The translations under genes were made by a program, and so were the position numbers. A DNA stretch of 64,000 bases from Larus michahellis (taxonomy: Eukaryota; Chordata; Aves; Charadriiformes; Laridae): positions 49,139,324 through 49,203,323 of the forward strand of contig NC_133901.1 in assembly GCF_964199755.1 (NCBI RefSeq), read 5' to 3'. Shown here one piece after another: positions 1 through 12,438 of this stretch. The notes under the pieces were generated by a model, which was not told the DNA's origin, did not search any database, and saw only the letters and a program-made list of their open reading frames with translations. Position 1 is the first letter of the stretch. Each line of letters opens with the position of its first letter.

Positions 1-155
1 AAAGTCACTTTCTTAACAAGACACTTGTGTCTTGAAGCATTTTGGTGGACACTTTGGACCTGAACAACCTGTCAGAAAATAGCCACTATAACTTCATGTA
101 GCTTTAACAAACTGCACGATCAGCAGCATGTTCTAACCCACCGTCCTTCTTCCAG
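1..155 (+). other. DUSP13: DUSP13 intron (3' end, partial)
   Basis: This is the tail of the intron upstream of the first DUSP13 coding exon in the window. It ends in a pyrimidine-rich run and an AG acceptor at 154-155. Its donor lies outside the window. I see no other feature in it. Confidence 0.75.
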
Positions 156-376
156 GTATGTTGCTCGTGACAAAGAGCAGCTGAGCCGAATGGGCATCTC
201 CCACGTTGTGGATGCTGCCGCTGGGCGATTTCGCATCGACACTGGACCCAAGTTCTACAAAGATCTGCTGGTGGATTACTATGGAGTAGAAGCAGAGGAC
301 AACCCAAACTTTGACCTCAGCATTTACTTCTACCCAGTCGCTCGATACATAAGAGCAGCTCTGAATTCCCCAAGAG
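156..376 (+). CDS. DUSP13: DUSP13 (DUSP13B/TMDP type), internal coding exon
   Basis: This 221 bp exon encodes the middle of an atypical dual-specificity (Ser/Thr/Tyr) protein phosphatase. Seen: an AG acceptor at 154-155, a donor AG|GTAACT after 376, and an open frame that begins with the third base of a split codon and ends with the first base of the next. The peptide starts YVARDKEQLSRMGISHVVDA and contains the family hallmarks GRFRIDTG, YYGVEAEDNP and FDLSIYF. The Asp of the AED motif sits where the family's general acid lies. The match from memory is to human DUSP13B (testis/skeletal-muscle DSP) and clearly closer than to DUSP13A, which reads [20 protein letters not shown] here. The N-terminal exon or exons lie to the left of the window. 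The substrate in vivo is not evident from sequence. Confidence 0.93.
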
Positions 377-3300
377 GTAACTAGACCGTCTGTGCATGTT
401 ACATACCTTCTGCATAGGAGCCAAATAGGGCAAGTTATCAAATAGTATTCAGCAAAAACCAACCAGCTGCAAATGTGGGTAAGAACAGAGTTACCCAAAC
501 CAAGTAGCGTCATGCCTGCCTCCTGAACTCCCACAGCAAGTGGGAGTTCCCCTGAAACAGGGAAGGACGCACTGAACAGGCTTTCAAAGGAGTTTTCCCT
601 ATGCCTAGTGCTATTCAACATCTCTATTAGCAAAAGACAAAACAGCAAGTATCTTTTATTACCAATATGGACACATGGACCTGGGAGGAGGCACATACAC
701 TTGATCTTATCTGGGATGGGGTAAAAAGACAGGGGCAAGCATTATATTTGAGTAAGAAGATTCAACTATAATGCTACAAGCTGTACAAGTCCTACAAACA
801 GGATAGGGAAGAATTCTCTGGGAAGCAATTCCGTAGAAGAGAACCTAAGCAACACCACCAGCCAGGAGATAATGTCATGCTGCTGCTAAAAAGAGTAAAA
901 CTTTTAAATAGGAAGATAACCTGCAAAATCCTTGGACTCACTAAACGTAGGCCAGGTACAATGCCAGAGGCCTGGGGTTAGAGGGGGATCATGACTATTA
1001 AGGACAAACCTTCACAAAAGCAAGTCTCCACTATGCCACAAAACTGTACAGATGCCCACTCAAAAGCAATTTGTTAAGAGAACAGTTATACACTCAGCAA
1101 ACTGTTCTGCTTGCATCATGGTGAGCTTTAATACCCAAAAGCATTCTAAAATATTAACTACCCAGCTTAACCATATGCAGCTAGTATCTGATCTACACAT
1201 CTAGAGGCCTACCCCATACAAGCTAGGAAAGGGAGACACAGAAACCAAAAACAGTGCACATCCATGCTAGATACCTCAGAGTTTACTGTCGTTTGGAGGG
1301 CTTGATCCATCCTATTAGAAAGTATTTGCCTTTGTTAAACCGAGGCCTGCATTTTGGATTTCAAAACCACTAACATATTTGGCGAATTTGGATCTGCACC
1401 CATTTCTATTACAGCATATGCTATTTGCAATTGAAGTCATTATTGGTGGTGCTCCAGAGAAAGGTAAGATCCAAACATCTTTTCATGTGTGTGTAAAAAA
1501 AAGTTCCAAATCAATTGACAAAAGACAGAAGACAACAGATGAATCACGGTGGCCACAAAAGCAAACAAAACCAGTGCTTTGCAAGATGCATGCCCAAATA
1601 CAGAAAGTTATGAATGTAGAAGAAGTTAGGGCTCAAGGCAAACACAATGAACTCATCATGTCTCGAGTGCATATTTATCCCTACTCCCATGCTTTTATAT
1701 ATTGCTTTACTGAGCTCCATATGGAAGCAGGGTTCTGGGAATGGAGACAAGGTGAAATTCAATCATATACAGTCCAGCTGTTGCTGACATTCATCATTTT
1801 AAGGAAAGTGCAACAGTTTAGAAAATATATAAACAAGATGTTCTGGAAGCACGATTTCCTGAGGTACAGAAATTTAGCAGCTAAATACCCATGACCTATG
1901 CAGGGACGAGACAGGGAGGGGATTGTTACTCACATCATTTAGAAGAACAGAAAAAATGGCACTTTTTATAAGCAGTGATGCTGAACAAAAAATTATACCA
2001 GGTGACAAGAGGCCTGTTCATATTAAATTCAGGATGTAACGAGGTACTTCCATTTGATTGAGAAGTCATTTAAGACTGCCGCTTAACTATTACAAGCAAA
2101 TTCGACATCTTTTTTTTTTAATGGAATTAAATTATCTTTTCCACTTGGGATGATAAGTCAAAGTTAAGACCATATAAGGCACAAACATATTTAAAACTAT
2201 GAATCAAATACTCCTTAGAATTAAGTAAGAACTGTTGTTCCTATGATGCTTGAAGAAAAATTCTGATGCTTTACACTACAAGTCCAGAAAACAGCATGGG
2301 CAGATTTATTCCAGATTTCTACCTTCGCTGAACAGAATATGTCTTTGGTGATGTAAGAAATTTATTTTTAAGGCAATTTCTTCAAACCCAGATGCCAGAG
2401 CATGAGCAAAAGGAAGCCGGGGAACATGCACTCACATGCTCCTAATTGGGAGCTATAGTCTTTTAGGAAGGTTGCCCTTCTCCTTCTGCCCACTATTGCT
2501 ATTGTTGTCACAGCGGTTGATGGCTGCAGCACGCCCTGAATGACTTCTTTCATCAGCTTTGTCGTACAGATTAAGAAATACGTGCACTACTATTGCAGCC
2601 ATACCCTATAAGTAGTATTTTATGAACCCTGCTTCCTTGGCTGCCTTTCCTTCAGTAGAGCCCTGCTGTTCCTTTGCCCACGTAACAGAGTTGTTTGGGA
2701 AGGCTCAGCCAAGAGCCAGCAGATGCACAGTGTGCCGCCTTCCCTGTATGGAAAAACAGGGTGTCGTGGAAATACTGGCCTGCTCCGTCATGCTCCCCCT
2801 TCACCTCGGGAAGAGGGCAATATCAGTCTTGCCCCTTTGCATGGCCATCTGTACAATTAGCATTTTCCTGGAGTGCAGCTAAACCTAGGCGTAAATCAGC
2901 AGGGTTTGGTACAGTCTAGCAGAAGAGGGGGGGAAAGAGAGCTTAAGAGCACAGATGAAAGCATGCCATGAAAACTATTAAACTAATGCTGTGCAGAGAG
3001 AAAGATTCCCAAGTAGAGAGCTTCTCCTTTTATTGACCTCTGAACATGTTTAAAACAGGCAGGTTAAAATCACCCATTAACTTCCTGAAATTGAAAGCCC
3101 TCTCTAAGGCATTTCCCTTCTTCCACTTCACTGGAGCAACGGAAAAGCTAGGCTCCCTTCTCCTGCCGCCTTCTTAGGGGTGGTGGTTATGAAAGAGGCT
3201 TAACTCGGGAGAAAAGGGTCCACTCTCTTGACTCTGCCATCAGTGTATTGTATACATTAGTTTAACTTACCAGTCTCCAGCAGATGACAGCCCTTACCTG

Positions 3301-4039
3301 TTCCAGGAGGCGTGGGACCATTTAAAGCTCTCCGTAGGCTTCTTGCTATTTTCAGCTGTGAAAAAATACACATTTGATTAATCAAGAAATAGACACTTGA
3401 TTCTGCACCTGGCTACGGGACGGTGGCTAAAATGTAACAGGAGATGAGAGAACCGTGGTGGAGTGGGAAGAGCCCCTGGGGCCCACTAGCCCAGCTGAGC
3501 TCTCCTCCTGGTGAGCAGCATCATTCTGCTGGATTCAATGGAGAGAGGGCAGCTGGGGCGTTCACTCTGGGTGACGGTCTGGAGCCTGGTCTTAAGCCAA
3601 ATTGAATCCATCCTGCAAGAAAGCAAGGGCTAGTTCAGGACATTTAGCTCAGTTAATGATGAGTAGCAAAAGGACAATAAGATATTATGTCTTTTAATGA
3701 CTAATTTGTTCAACAACATTGAATTTCCCAACTTGAATTTGGCCGACAAAGTTGAATGTGCAAACTTTATCCCTAGTGCAAACCCTTTGATGTCAGTAGA
3801 GTTACAGCAGGCATGAGCTGGATATAATATCCATAATCCGTTGTTAAAAACCAAGTGTTATTGTTCTGCACAAATCCCAGCCAGATGACAGTTATTGTCT
3901 GCCTCTGCAAAAAGTAGCTTGAGATGTGCGGTGCAACATTTCAAATAAGGATTGCAAGATTTAATAACGCCAGAAGCTAAGTGCCCCCATTTCTCCTCAG
4001 TTAATCCCATTATTCCTAAGGGATCCTGTTACACGCTCA

Positions 4040-4440
4040 GAGAGAAGGTTGCGAAATGGCCCTGCAACGCGGGATCAGTCCAACTTCTCTTCACACCGTA
4101 TGTTAAAACAAATGGGCGTGGGGAAGGCAGCGCTGGAGGATGCCGGCTTTGCAGCACGGATTCTGCGGTACAGATCTGGGTATAACCTCCTTGCCCACCC
4201 CATGACGGGGGCACACACCGCGACTGCCTCTGTCAACGCTGCTTTCCCAGGCTGTGGTCCAGCAGCCAGCCGGGAATCCGAGCCTCGGGAATGGGAGCCT
4301 CGGTGCCGGGAGGGTGCGTCTCGGCTGCCTCCCACCAGAGGCTGATGCAAGGCGCCGTTATCAAGCCCGCTGCAGGCAGCCCGCGTGGCGCGGACGTGCT
4401 CTGGGCGCGAGTCACATGCAGTATATCACGGTGGGTTCAG
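4040..4440. promoter_or_regulatory. Intronic CpG-rich block, candidate CpG island or alternative promoter
   Basis: A hand count gives about 32 CpG dinucleotides in roughly 420 bases (4021-4440), close to the number expected from base composition, whereas the surrounding intron is AT-rich and CpG-poor. The densest part is 4261-4420. In birds, CpG islands usually mark promoters or constitutively unmethylated regulatory DNA. No TATA box, first exon or strand can be assigned from sequence. A GC-rich ancient repeat is the alternative explanation. Confidence 0.45.
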
Positions 4441-6952
4441 AGTGTCACTTAACCCATCTACAGCTACTGCTGAGAGACAAGGGTCCGAGCCTGTAAACAG
4501 AACCAAATAGCAACGCAGCTTTTGTTTCCTGACTCAAGTTTAACATTCAATTTGTTTGCTACAAACAATCACATAGTAAATTCAAATCTGCTTTCATTAG
4601 AGCAATTTTACGTTAATTAAATCATTTCACACGACTGATTTATCTGCAACAAACAGCCATTTTATTGTCAGTGTACCAGCATTTATCATAACCTCTGTGC
4701 ATGGCGAAACAAAGGCTAACAATGTGGAATAGATACTGCACACGTAAAAGAGATAATATCCTTGCACCCTCATGGGAACAAGTGTATTAGAGCGGCATGC
4801 AGATTAGGTCCAAGGTCAACAGCTGGGGCTTGTCCAGGTTTTTGCCGAGGCACCTTCTAAAGCTAGTTGCTGATCTAGGAGGACTCTTTTGAAGTGCAGA
4901 TAAACCAGAGAAGCAGGGAAGAAAATTCAGTGTGTTCTTACCCGACACCTCCTCTTCTCAGACACAGAGTTAGATATAAAACGGTGGAGAGACGGCCTGT
5001 ACAAGCAGGAGCCTGGAATTTGTTCTGCTTTCTGTGCCCCCAACAAAAAACACATCAGGCCATATTTAATGGCAGCATCCATACCTGCGCTCAGCTCCGT
5101 CTTCCGTTCCAGACTGCAGGTGGGGCTAAGCATTTTCCAAGGCAGAAGGCTCCATCTGTGTGGAAAAAAAAAATGGACACAAGAACAATTTTACAGAAAT
5201 TAGGTTCAGAACAGCAAGTTTCCTGTCCCCCATTCAATTTCTGTCCAAATTTAGATTGAATTTCAAAATATTTGGCAATTCAAAAATCAAATCCAACATC
5301 AAGGCCATCTCTTTTTGGTTGTTTTTTGGTTATTCCCCCCCCCACCTTGGTGCAGTTCAAACTTTAAATATAATTTCTTGTTCTTTTAGTTGTAGAGTTC
5401 TAGTAGCTTAGAAGTTTTCAGACAAAAAACAAGAAAGTGATTCTGGTTCTGAGAAAGCTTTTCAGGACATGCTGTTGCTTGGCTTTTCTTATCTGGGGTG
5501 TGCATTAAGGTGAGTGTCTGGATTTCCCCAGCCCCTGCCACTACGTTGCAGTTAGGCTGACTGCAAACTACTAAAGCATGGGTTTTCCAAAGACCTTTTG
5601 GACTTAGCCCTGTTTGCAGTATTTTTCAAAGAGAGACTGTTCTCCTGACGCCTTTACATTCCTGTGAAAAATCTCAGACCTGGGTTATTTGGGTCTGAAA
5701 TGACTCCTCTGGGGAAGATAATACAGCATACGTATCCCACAAGGTTGGTGAGAAGGCTAATGATAGTGCAGCACATTAAAAAACAAAAAAAGTCTAGTGA
5801 AAATTCAAATTATCATTATCTTTTAGCAGGGGTGCAAAGCATTTCTCCATATTCCCCCCAAAAATAAGACTTCACTTCCAAGAATCCCCATGGAGTTAAT
5901 GGAATTGACAGATAGATGTAATTTAACTTGAATAACAGCATCAGTATCCCAGTAAATTCTGTGAAGGTGTATCTGAATGGGAAAACACAAATAGAAATCA
6001 CTTGATCTTCTAATTCTGCAAAACTGACACGATGTTGGAAAAACCTCTTCCTTCCCCGAAAGGTTTTGATGCTCAGTCCAAGTCTGCTGTCACCAGAGCT
6101 GTTTTTACCGCTTCCTTGGAGGCTATATTTGTCCCTTTATTTCTGCTGAAGACATGTCTATCTTTAGGGCTGAGCTCAGATTTCTCATGCCAGGATAATG
6201 AAAGGTGGCTGTGTCACATACGTTGTGGAATTCAACACTTCTCTCAACCTGCTGGCCAGAGCAGGTTTTTACAACACATGCTCGCACTCTCTGAGCATGT
6301 GGCTATGCCATCATCATTAGTCAGAACTGGAACGGTTGCTAAATACATACTTCTGTCACAAACAAAAAGGCATTTAAGATTAAAAGCTGTGCACAAAGTA
6401 CCCAGAATTAACACCTGCGGAGATGGGGGCAATCCGTCTGAGGTTTTTGGCTGGATCTAGGCTCATCATCCAACAAGGATATTTTTGTCTCGCTCCCTGG
6501 TAATAGAGAAATTAAGATGCTGTAAGCACAAACAAAACAAGGACATAGTCCTGAAAAGCTGTCCGTTCTTTCTATCCCTCCTTACATTTTATCAAAAAGC
6601 AGCATCTGAGGGACTTTATTCCATCTCTAAAGGAAAAAAAGCAACATGAGATTGTTTTTACTGATTTTCACCTTTTTCTGGATATGAAAAAAAGGACAAG
6701 AGTGTGAAAATTTTCAGGCATGGCTCTAATTGAGTAGAACAACAGCACATTTTTTTTCCAATTAAAAAATCTCTCATTGAATCATACCATTTTTGTTAAA
6801 GTTGAAGCATTTTACACTATTTGCAAGATGCAGGTTTTCAGGTTCCAGAAGGAGCTCTTTGTTCACATCCAGAGGGAAAGGACAATAAACCTGAATTTTT
6901 CCATCTGAAAGAGATCCTTTTGACAAAGTTTCCTTTAATTTCACATAAGACC

Positions 6953-6956
<4 letters not shown>

Positions 6957-6983
<27 letters not shown>
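6957..6983. repeat. Poly(A) tract, 27 bases
   Basis: An uninterrupted A run inside the DUSP13 intron. It could be a simple microsatellite or the tail of a decayed retrocopy. The sequence before it shows no recognisable gene. Confidence 0.9.
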
Positions 6984-6985
<2 letters not shown>

Positions 6986-8033
6986 TATCTCCTTCCAGCA
7001 TGGGTCAAAGACACACATTAGAAACCCGGGAAAAAGGCATGATACAGAATTGCATTTCTCCGGCTGCTTCCATTAGCAATCACAGCAGAAAACCCAAAAG
7101 CAGAGCAGAGGGAAGGAGGGAGCTACACTTCTGGATCCCTGGAAGGTCTTCCCTGAGGCGCGCTTACAGCAACGTGGAAGGACTCCTGATATTACTTGTA
7201 ATGAACTCTTAATGAAGATGCACTCCTCGCATTGAAATCTCTGGAGAACTCAAAACATTTCATAAATTGTTTTTCTGGTGATCACCTAGTACAGAAGGGA
7301 AGATAAAGGCATTAGGGAAGGATAGTGCCTATAGATGCACAGGGTAGGCTATAGAAATAAAAAAAAAAAAAAAACCAAACAAAAAACCAAACCACAAAAC
7401 CATACGAAAATGGTGCAAATGGCATACACAAACAGGAGCTGTTCTTAAGGGTAACACCCATTTTCTCACACACTTCCAAAAAGGTCTGGGCATCAGTCAG
7501 CACCCTCAGAAAGCATTACTGCCCTAAGCAAAGAGGAAAATAGAGCTTGCGGAAAAACAGGGGTGTTTCTGCAATAGCAGCGAGCACTCCTGAGTGTTAA
7601 GCATTTCAACCCCCAAGTTTCCAGGCCCTCTAATAGCAAGCGACCTGCCAAGGCTGCTTCTCATAGGACGGCCCTCAAGTAGGAAGGCTCAAAGCTTTGC
7701 CAGCCAGTACATCACTCCCAAAAACACAGGTGAGCCAGCAGGGACACCATGGATGGCAGGCTGGGCAGGAGGGCTAAGGGCATGCCATCAGGCTGACAGC
7801 TAAGCCCAAACAAGCAATCTGGGGTCCTGGAATACAATTATTAATTTTCTGTCCCCAGCCATTAAAACCCACCCTGTTCCTTCAACCAGCACTGCACCAG
7901 GTCTGCTCTGCAGGGCTGAGCACACCTGCTCGCTCAGCCCCGGTACCAGCACCACTTCCATCTCTGCTCCAGCACCGTAAACCCCGCCAGCTTGGCCTCC
8001 TGGCATAATTGCAGCTCTCTCTCCTTTTTCCAG

Positions 8034-8248
8034 GCAAAGTACTAGTTCACTGTGCAATGGGAATCAGTCGATCTGCAACTCTTGTCCTTGCTTTCTTAAT
8101 GATCTGCGAAGACATGTCCCTCGCTGACGCAATTCAGACTGTGCGCTCACACAGAGGGATCTGCCCCAACTCCGGCTTCCTCAGGCAGCTTCGGGAGCTG
8201 GATCTCCAGTTACAAAGGGGGAAAGGCAGAGAAACAGAGACCTGTTAG
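8034..8248 (+). CDS. DUSP13: DUSP13 (DUSP13B/TMDP type), last coding exon with active site
   Basis: The final coding exon of the same phosphatase. Seen: a pyrimidine-rich acceptor ending CAG at 8033, two bases that complete the Gly codon from the previous exon, then [18 protein letters not shown]. This holds the cysteine-phosphatase signature HCxxGxxRS, with the nucleophilic Cys codon at 8051-8053 and the phosphate-binding Arg at 8069-8071. The frame continues through [12 protein letters not shown], a helix typical of this subfamily, to a TAG at 8246-8248. The C-terminal tail ([11 protein letters not shown]) is a little longer than the human DUSP13B tail as I remember it, but keeps the GRET core. 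All catalytic residues are intact, so the enzyme should be active. It lies about 27.7 kb upstream of its paralogue DUSP29 in the same orientation. Confidence 0.95.
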
Positions 8249-8465
8249 TGCCAAGGGGACACGTGTCCGGGCACTGGACCGAGAGATGCCGCCCTCACTG
8301 AAGACAGCGTAAGGATGCTGTCAGGACTGCTCCGCAGCTGCACTGAGAAACTCCTTGGGAAATGGCTGAGCACAAGCAAGGTGGTAGGAGTCTGGTATGT
8401 ATTTTTTGGATAAGCCCACTAATTGGAAAGAAAATTAAATAAAGAAGGATTCAAGCTGTCAGCTT
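8249..8465 (+). other. DUSP13: DUSP13 3' UTR
   Basis: Transcribed sequence from the stop codon to a probable cleavage point about 15-25 bases beyond the AATAAA at 8438. This is a short 3' UTR of about 210 bases. The exact cleavage position is inferred. Confidence 0.7.
8438..8443 (+). terminator. DUSP13: DUSP13 poly(A) signal AATAAA
   Basis: A canonical AATAAA 190 bases after the stop. It is followed about 35 bases later by a GT/T-rich stretch (GCTTGTTGTTTT), as expected for a cleavage and polyadenylation site. Confidence 0.8.
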
Positions 8466-10334
8466 TGCCCACCTGGGCTTGTTGTTTTAACTACCTGTTG
8501 GGCAGGGCATAGGGAGCAGTTGGGTTTTCATGCGGAATTAAAAGGCAGCACAGTCAACTTGAAAAAAAGACTTTCTACTTGCTTATAGTTGCATTTATAA
8601 GGCAAGAGGGAAAATGGCTAAACTAGTAAAAAGAAAAAGAAAACATGGGGGTTTTAAGCAAATTTTAACATTTCGTATCCAGCTGGCATAGGGCGAGGGT
8701 TCAGGTTTTGCAAGCTGACGTGCTCCTTTAGTCTGACATGGTGACACCACTCAGGATCCAACTCAGACCTTGGGATCTCTCTATTACAAGCCACAGAGGC
8801 TCTTGCTGGGACCTTCACAAGACCTTTTAGCTTCAAATCTAGGCCAAATACTCAGAACTTAAAAAGACCACGAAATCCTCAGGAGCCGGTACTGGAGGTC
8901 CCAGCCAGACGCTGCAGCCTGGGGCACGGCTATGGCAGCCTGATGGCTGGCCAGAGGGAAGGAAGGTGTCCCCTTGCATGCGTGAAGCCTGGGGCACGCT
9001 CAGGGGACACTGGTCACAGACAAAAACGTCCTTCTTTTGGCTTGCAACCCAGCACTCAAAATCACATTCCCCAAATTTCCCTGTTTTAACGGAAAGCCAA
9101 AACCTAGTGTCATCATGTCAGAGCAAAAATGAGCAATGCCTTTAACAAATCCAAAGCAGCAGCTCTGCATTTCGATTACTCTTTTACGCCCAATTGGCCA
9201 CATTTAATCTTGTGAAGAACTCGAAGCAGATATTTGCTTCAGTGCAATTACAGCCACATACAGAACATTGGCAAATGCAAACAATATAGAATTTCCACTT
9301 GACGGCAGATTAATTTGGTGTGATGTTTTCCCTTGAGAGGTCTTAAAGGCTTGCAGTTCTGAAAGTACCCTGCAGTTTGTATTTATAGCACTGTGGATGT
9401 TGAATAGAAAGAGAAAAGTGCATACTCGTTCTGAACTGAAGTTTCTTTTGCCTCCATACATTAAAAAAAATTAACTTAGCATAGCACACTTCCACTGCAT
9501 TTCTCATAATGCAATATGGAAACATGATTTCCCTGCAGAGCCTATAGAGAAATTCAGGTGGTGTTTCCACATTCATAAACATAGTAAGTAAAACACAAGC
9601 AACACTACGGTCTAATTTCCTCTCAGGGAACAGAGAGATGGGGCTTGCCTCCAGAAAGGGTCCCATCCTTTGAGACTGGAGTAAGCGGCCAGAAGGGAGC
9701 TCGTAGCTAATGATGGAAAAATCAGTGAAGTTATAGCTTTCACAGGCCTCTTACTGGCTGCCACAGCAAGGAGATTAGATTTCAGAGAGCATGGTGGTTG
9801 AACCACTCCTGGCACTTGGGTCTCCTCCATCCCAGTCTGTCTGGGGATCATTTTTTATTGCAGACCATGCTGAAGCTGTTTTGTGAGTAGCCTTTTCAGT
9901 CGCCTCACTAACCGCTCCCTTCAGCTCTCTGTAACTCAGCCTATGCCAAGCCAAATGGCACTATATTAAAGCACAAAGTTATATATGAAACACAACGATC
10001 CAAAATCTCCGTGCATTGAGACCGTCAGGACAGGTCATAATTCCCAGCAAGCTGCATGTCTGGAAACATCTGTGGTTACAGGGCGCAATTGAAAGTGAAC
10101 AACTTTTCTCAGAGTGACTGAGTCTAAATTTACCCCATCTGAGGCCCGATAGCCATTGTGGGACTATTTCAGCTGGCCGGGGACAGCCATAGGTTCCCCT
10201 GCCACACGTGACTTGCAGCTGGGAGCAGTAAGTTCGGCTGGAGCTGCAGCCCACCAGGAACGCCAGGGCACTGGCAAAGCAGGACTACTGGCTGAATGTC
10301 ACTGTTACAGGTGCATAGTGGAGGCTTCCTGTGG

Positions 10335-10402
10335 AAAAAAAAAAAACAAAAACAAACAAAAAAAAAAAACCCAAAACCCAACCAACAAAACAACAAAGAG
10401 CA
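10335..10402. repeat. A-rich low-complexity tract (A)n/(CAAA)n
   Basis: Runs of A are interrupted by single C or CC, drifting into CCAAAACCCAACCAAC-type sequence. Similar tracts occur at 7359-7402 and 12386-12438. Confidence 0.85.
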
Positions 10403-10666
10403 AGAGGTCAAAACACCGACCCAAAGACAATGAAGTAGCTATCCAACCCCAGGACTTAAAAGTTCCGTTGTAGAAGAGCCTTGGCTGGTTCCAGCGCTTA
10501 CCATTGCAGGGACGGTCATACAGTGGGAGGCAGGTCCCCCCATCTCCTTGAAGTTTCTACAGCCTCCAGCAGACAACAGTACCTGAGCCCACCTTTACCT
10601 TCCCCCTACGTGAGGGCTGCAGCACCATGGAGGTGGCCTGGCAGGGGCATGGGTGCAGGCTCAGTA

Positions 10667-11219
10667 GAATCATAGAATCATAGAATTGTTGAGGTTGGAA
10701 GGGACCTTTAAGATCATCGAGTCCAACCTTTAGCCTACCCTGACAAGAGCCACTTCTAAACCATGTCCCTCAGTGCCCCATCTACCCTTTTTTTAAACAC
10801 CTCCAGGGATGGTGAATCCACCACCTCCCTGGGCAGCCTATTCCAATGTTTAATAACCCTTTCAGTGAAAAAATGTCTCCTAATATCTAATCTAAACCTC
10901 CCCTGATGTAACTTGAACCCGTTTCCCCTCGTCCTATCACTTGTCACCAGGGAGAAGAGGTCAGCCCCCATCTCTCTACAACCTCCTTTCAGGTAGTTGT
11001 AGAGGGTGATAAGGTCTCCCCTCAGCCTCCTCTTCTCCAAGCTAGACAACCCCAGCTCCCTCAGTCGTTCTTCATAAGGTTTGTCCTCCAGGCCCCTCAC
11101 CAGCTTTGTAGCCCTTCTCTGGACACGCTCCAACACCTCAATGTCCCTCTTGTAGCGAGGGGCCCAAAACTGAACACAGTACTCGAGGTGGGGCCTCACC
11201 AGTGCCGAGTACAGTAGTT
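10667..11219 (-). mobile_element. CR1 LINE retrotransposon, 5'-truncated copy
   Basis: On the - strand this stretch reads as the 3' end of a chicken repeat 1 (CR1) element. From about 11219 downwards it encodes the C-terminal part of the CR1 ORF2 reverse-transcriptase protein: [19 protein letters not shown], then [17 protein letters not shown], then [19 protein letters not shown]. The frame ends at 10756, followed by the 3' UTR (the GGTTGGAAGGGACC motif on + at 10694) and the terminal tandem ATTCTATG-type repeat at about 10667-10690. Above 11219 the CR1 frame is lost, so this is a typical dead copy of about 550 bp out of roughly 4.5 kb. The open reading frame through the RT remnant is intact over about 155 codons, which suggests a fairly young copy. 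No target-site duplication is obvious, as usual for CR1. Confidence 0.93.
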
Positions 11220-12385
11220 GATGACAATTAAACAGTCCTAATCTCTGACCCACACGTGTTTCACGCTGAGATGGGTTATTGCCCTCGTGCTTAGTTAAGC
11301 AAAAGTCTCTTAAAATTACAGCTGGAACCAAGACCAAAAAGATGAAAACAATAATGGAGGTGGTTCGAGGTATATCTTGTGCCACAATTCTCAGATCCAG
11401 AGTTTCTGGCTCTTTGCAAGCCACCAGCTCAGCCCAAGCAACAGGGAATAGTTTCTTTAGTTTCTTTCCACCGGAGCCGCCCTTGCTAATGACACGGCGT
11501 TTCGTCCTGGTGTGCTGCTGCCGAGTTGGGCGGCAGAAGCTCCACTCACCGCCCGGCATGGGGACAGCCGCTAAATATTACATGCCAAAAGCACCATCAG
11601 TTGAGACTGCAGGCAGGGTGGAAGTGATCAGAACGGCAGAATCAGACATATTGACTGAGCGTTTATGCTATCATCTTTTCCATGCCTACTTCTTATCCAG
11701 AGCAGAGCAAATGCTGAGGTTTATTTACAAACTCATATCCATTCTGCGTGCTTATGAAGGAGCAACCTCCGGCACTGCGGTGGAACTGGTGTACTTCCCA
11801 CACAGCAAGCCTGTGAGGGAGGATGGGCGTCTTCGCCCCTTTTCGCAGTCAAGGCACCTGGAGGCTGCCTGCACTGCAGCAGGATGTTTGGGGAAAAACA
11901 CAACACAATTGCTCTCCAGCCTCCAGAACCAGCACAAAAGCATGAGAATGGTTTTCTCACATAAGATATCTTGCCTTCACCAGCTTTTCCTCCCAGACTT
12001 TCAGCAATGATAAATACAGAGAATATTGCTGCAGGCATGTCTGTAGTACTGTGTTATTTATCCTTTGGATTTACACTTAGGGTTTTATTTGTAAAAGGAA
12101 AGTGGGACCATAAATCTGCTCTGCAAAGAGCCAAGGGAAGAGAGGATAGAAATTTTCAACAAGTTGCACGGAAGAAGATGCTGCCAAAGACAGGTTTCCC
12201 ACGGAAAGAAATGCCAGCCAGGATATTGCCCAGGTACATACCACACGTAGTGGTGACAGCTAAGAGTGTCAGCCGTTTTCTTGCAGGTGCATTAATTCTT
12301 GCACAGGTAGCTTTGGGGTTGCTGCAGCAAGGATGGCCCTCCAATGGGACTTTCTTAAGTCATAGCTTTTTGCCTATATTTTCTT

Positions 12386-12438
12386 AAAAAAAAAAAAAAA
12401 ACAAACAACCAAAAAACAAACAACCAAACAAACAAAAA
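12386..12438. repeat. A-rich tract (A)n/(CAAA)n
   Basis: A run of 16 A followed by repeated CAAACAACC/CAAAC units. It is the same style of low-complexity sequence as at 10.34 kb. Confidence 0.85.

Larger units (their letters stand above)
377..8033 (+). other. DUSP13: DUSP13 intron (7.66 kb) before the active-site exon
   Basis: A GT-AG intron that splits a Gly codon 1+2. It is mostly AT-rich, unremarkable sequence. It contains a CpG-rich block (about 4.04-4.44 kb), a 27-base A run at 6957-6983 and an A/CAAAC-rich tract near 7360-7402. None of the short open frames in it looks like a conserved protein. An AT-rich stretch at about 4545-4700, with TTAATTAA-type homeodomain-like words, could be a conserved non-coding element, but I cannot test that. 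Confidence 0.85.

Noticed and set aside
4029-4496. Several overlapping frames at 4.0-4.5 kb as a gene
   Set aside because: They come from the CpG-rich block, which is poor in stops. None resembles a protein and they conflict with each other.
6957-6983. Poly(A) run as the tail of a processed pseudogene
   Set aside because: No AATAAA at the right place, no recognisable gene body before it and no flanking duplication seen.
11279-12010. 243-codon + strand open frame
   Set aside because: It starts at the edge of the CR1 copy and overlaps open frames on the other strand. It shows no domain, splice partner or coding character that I recognise.
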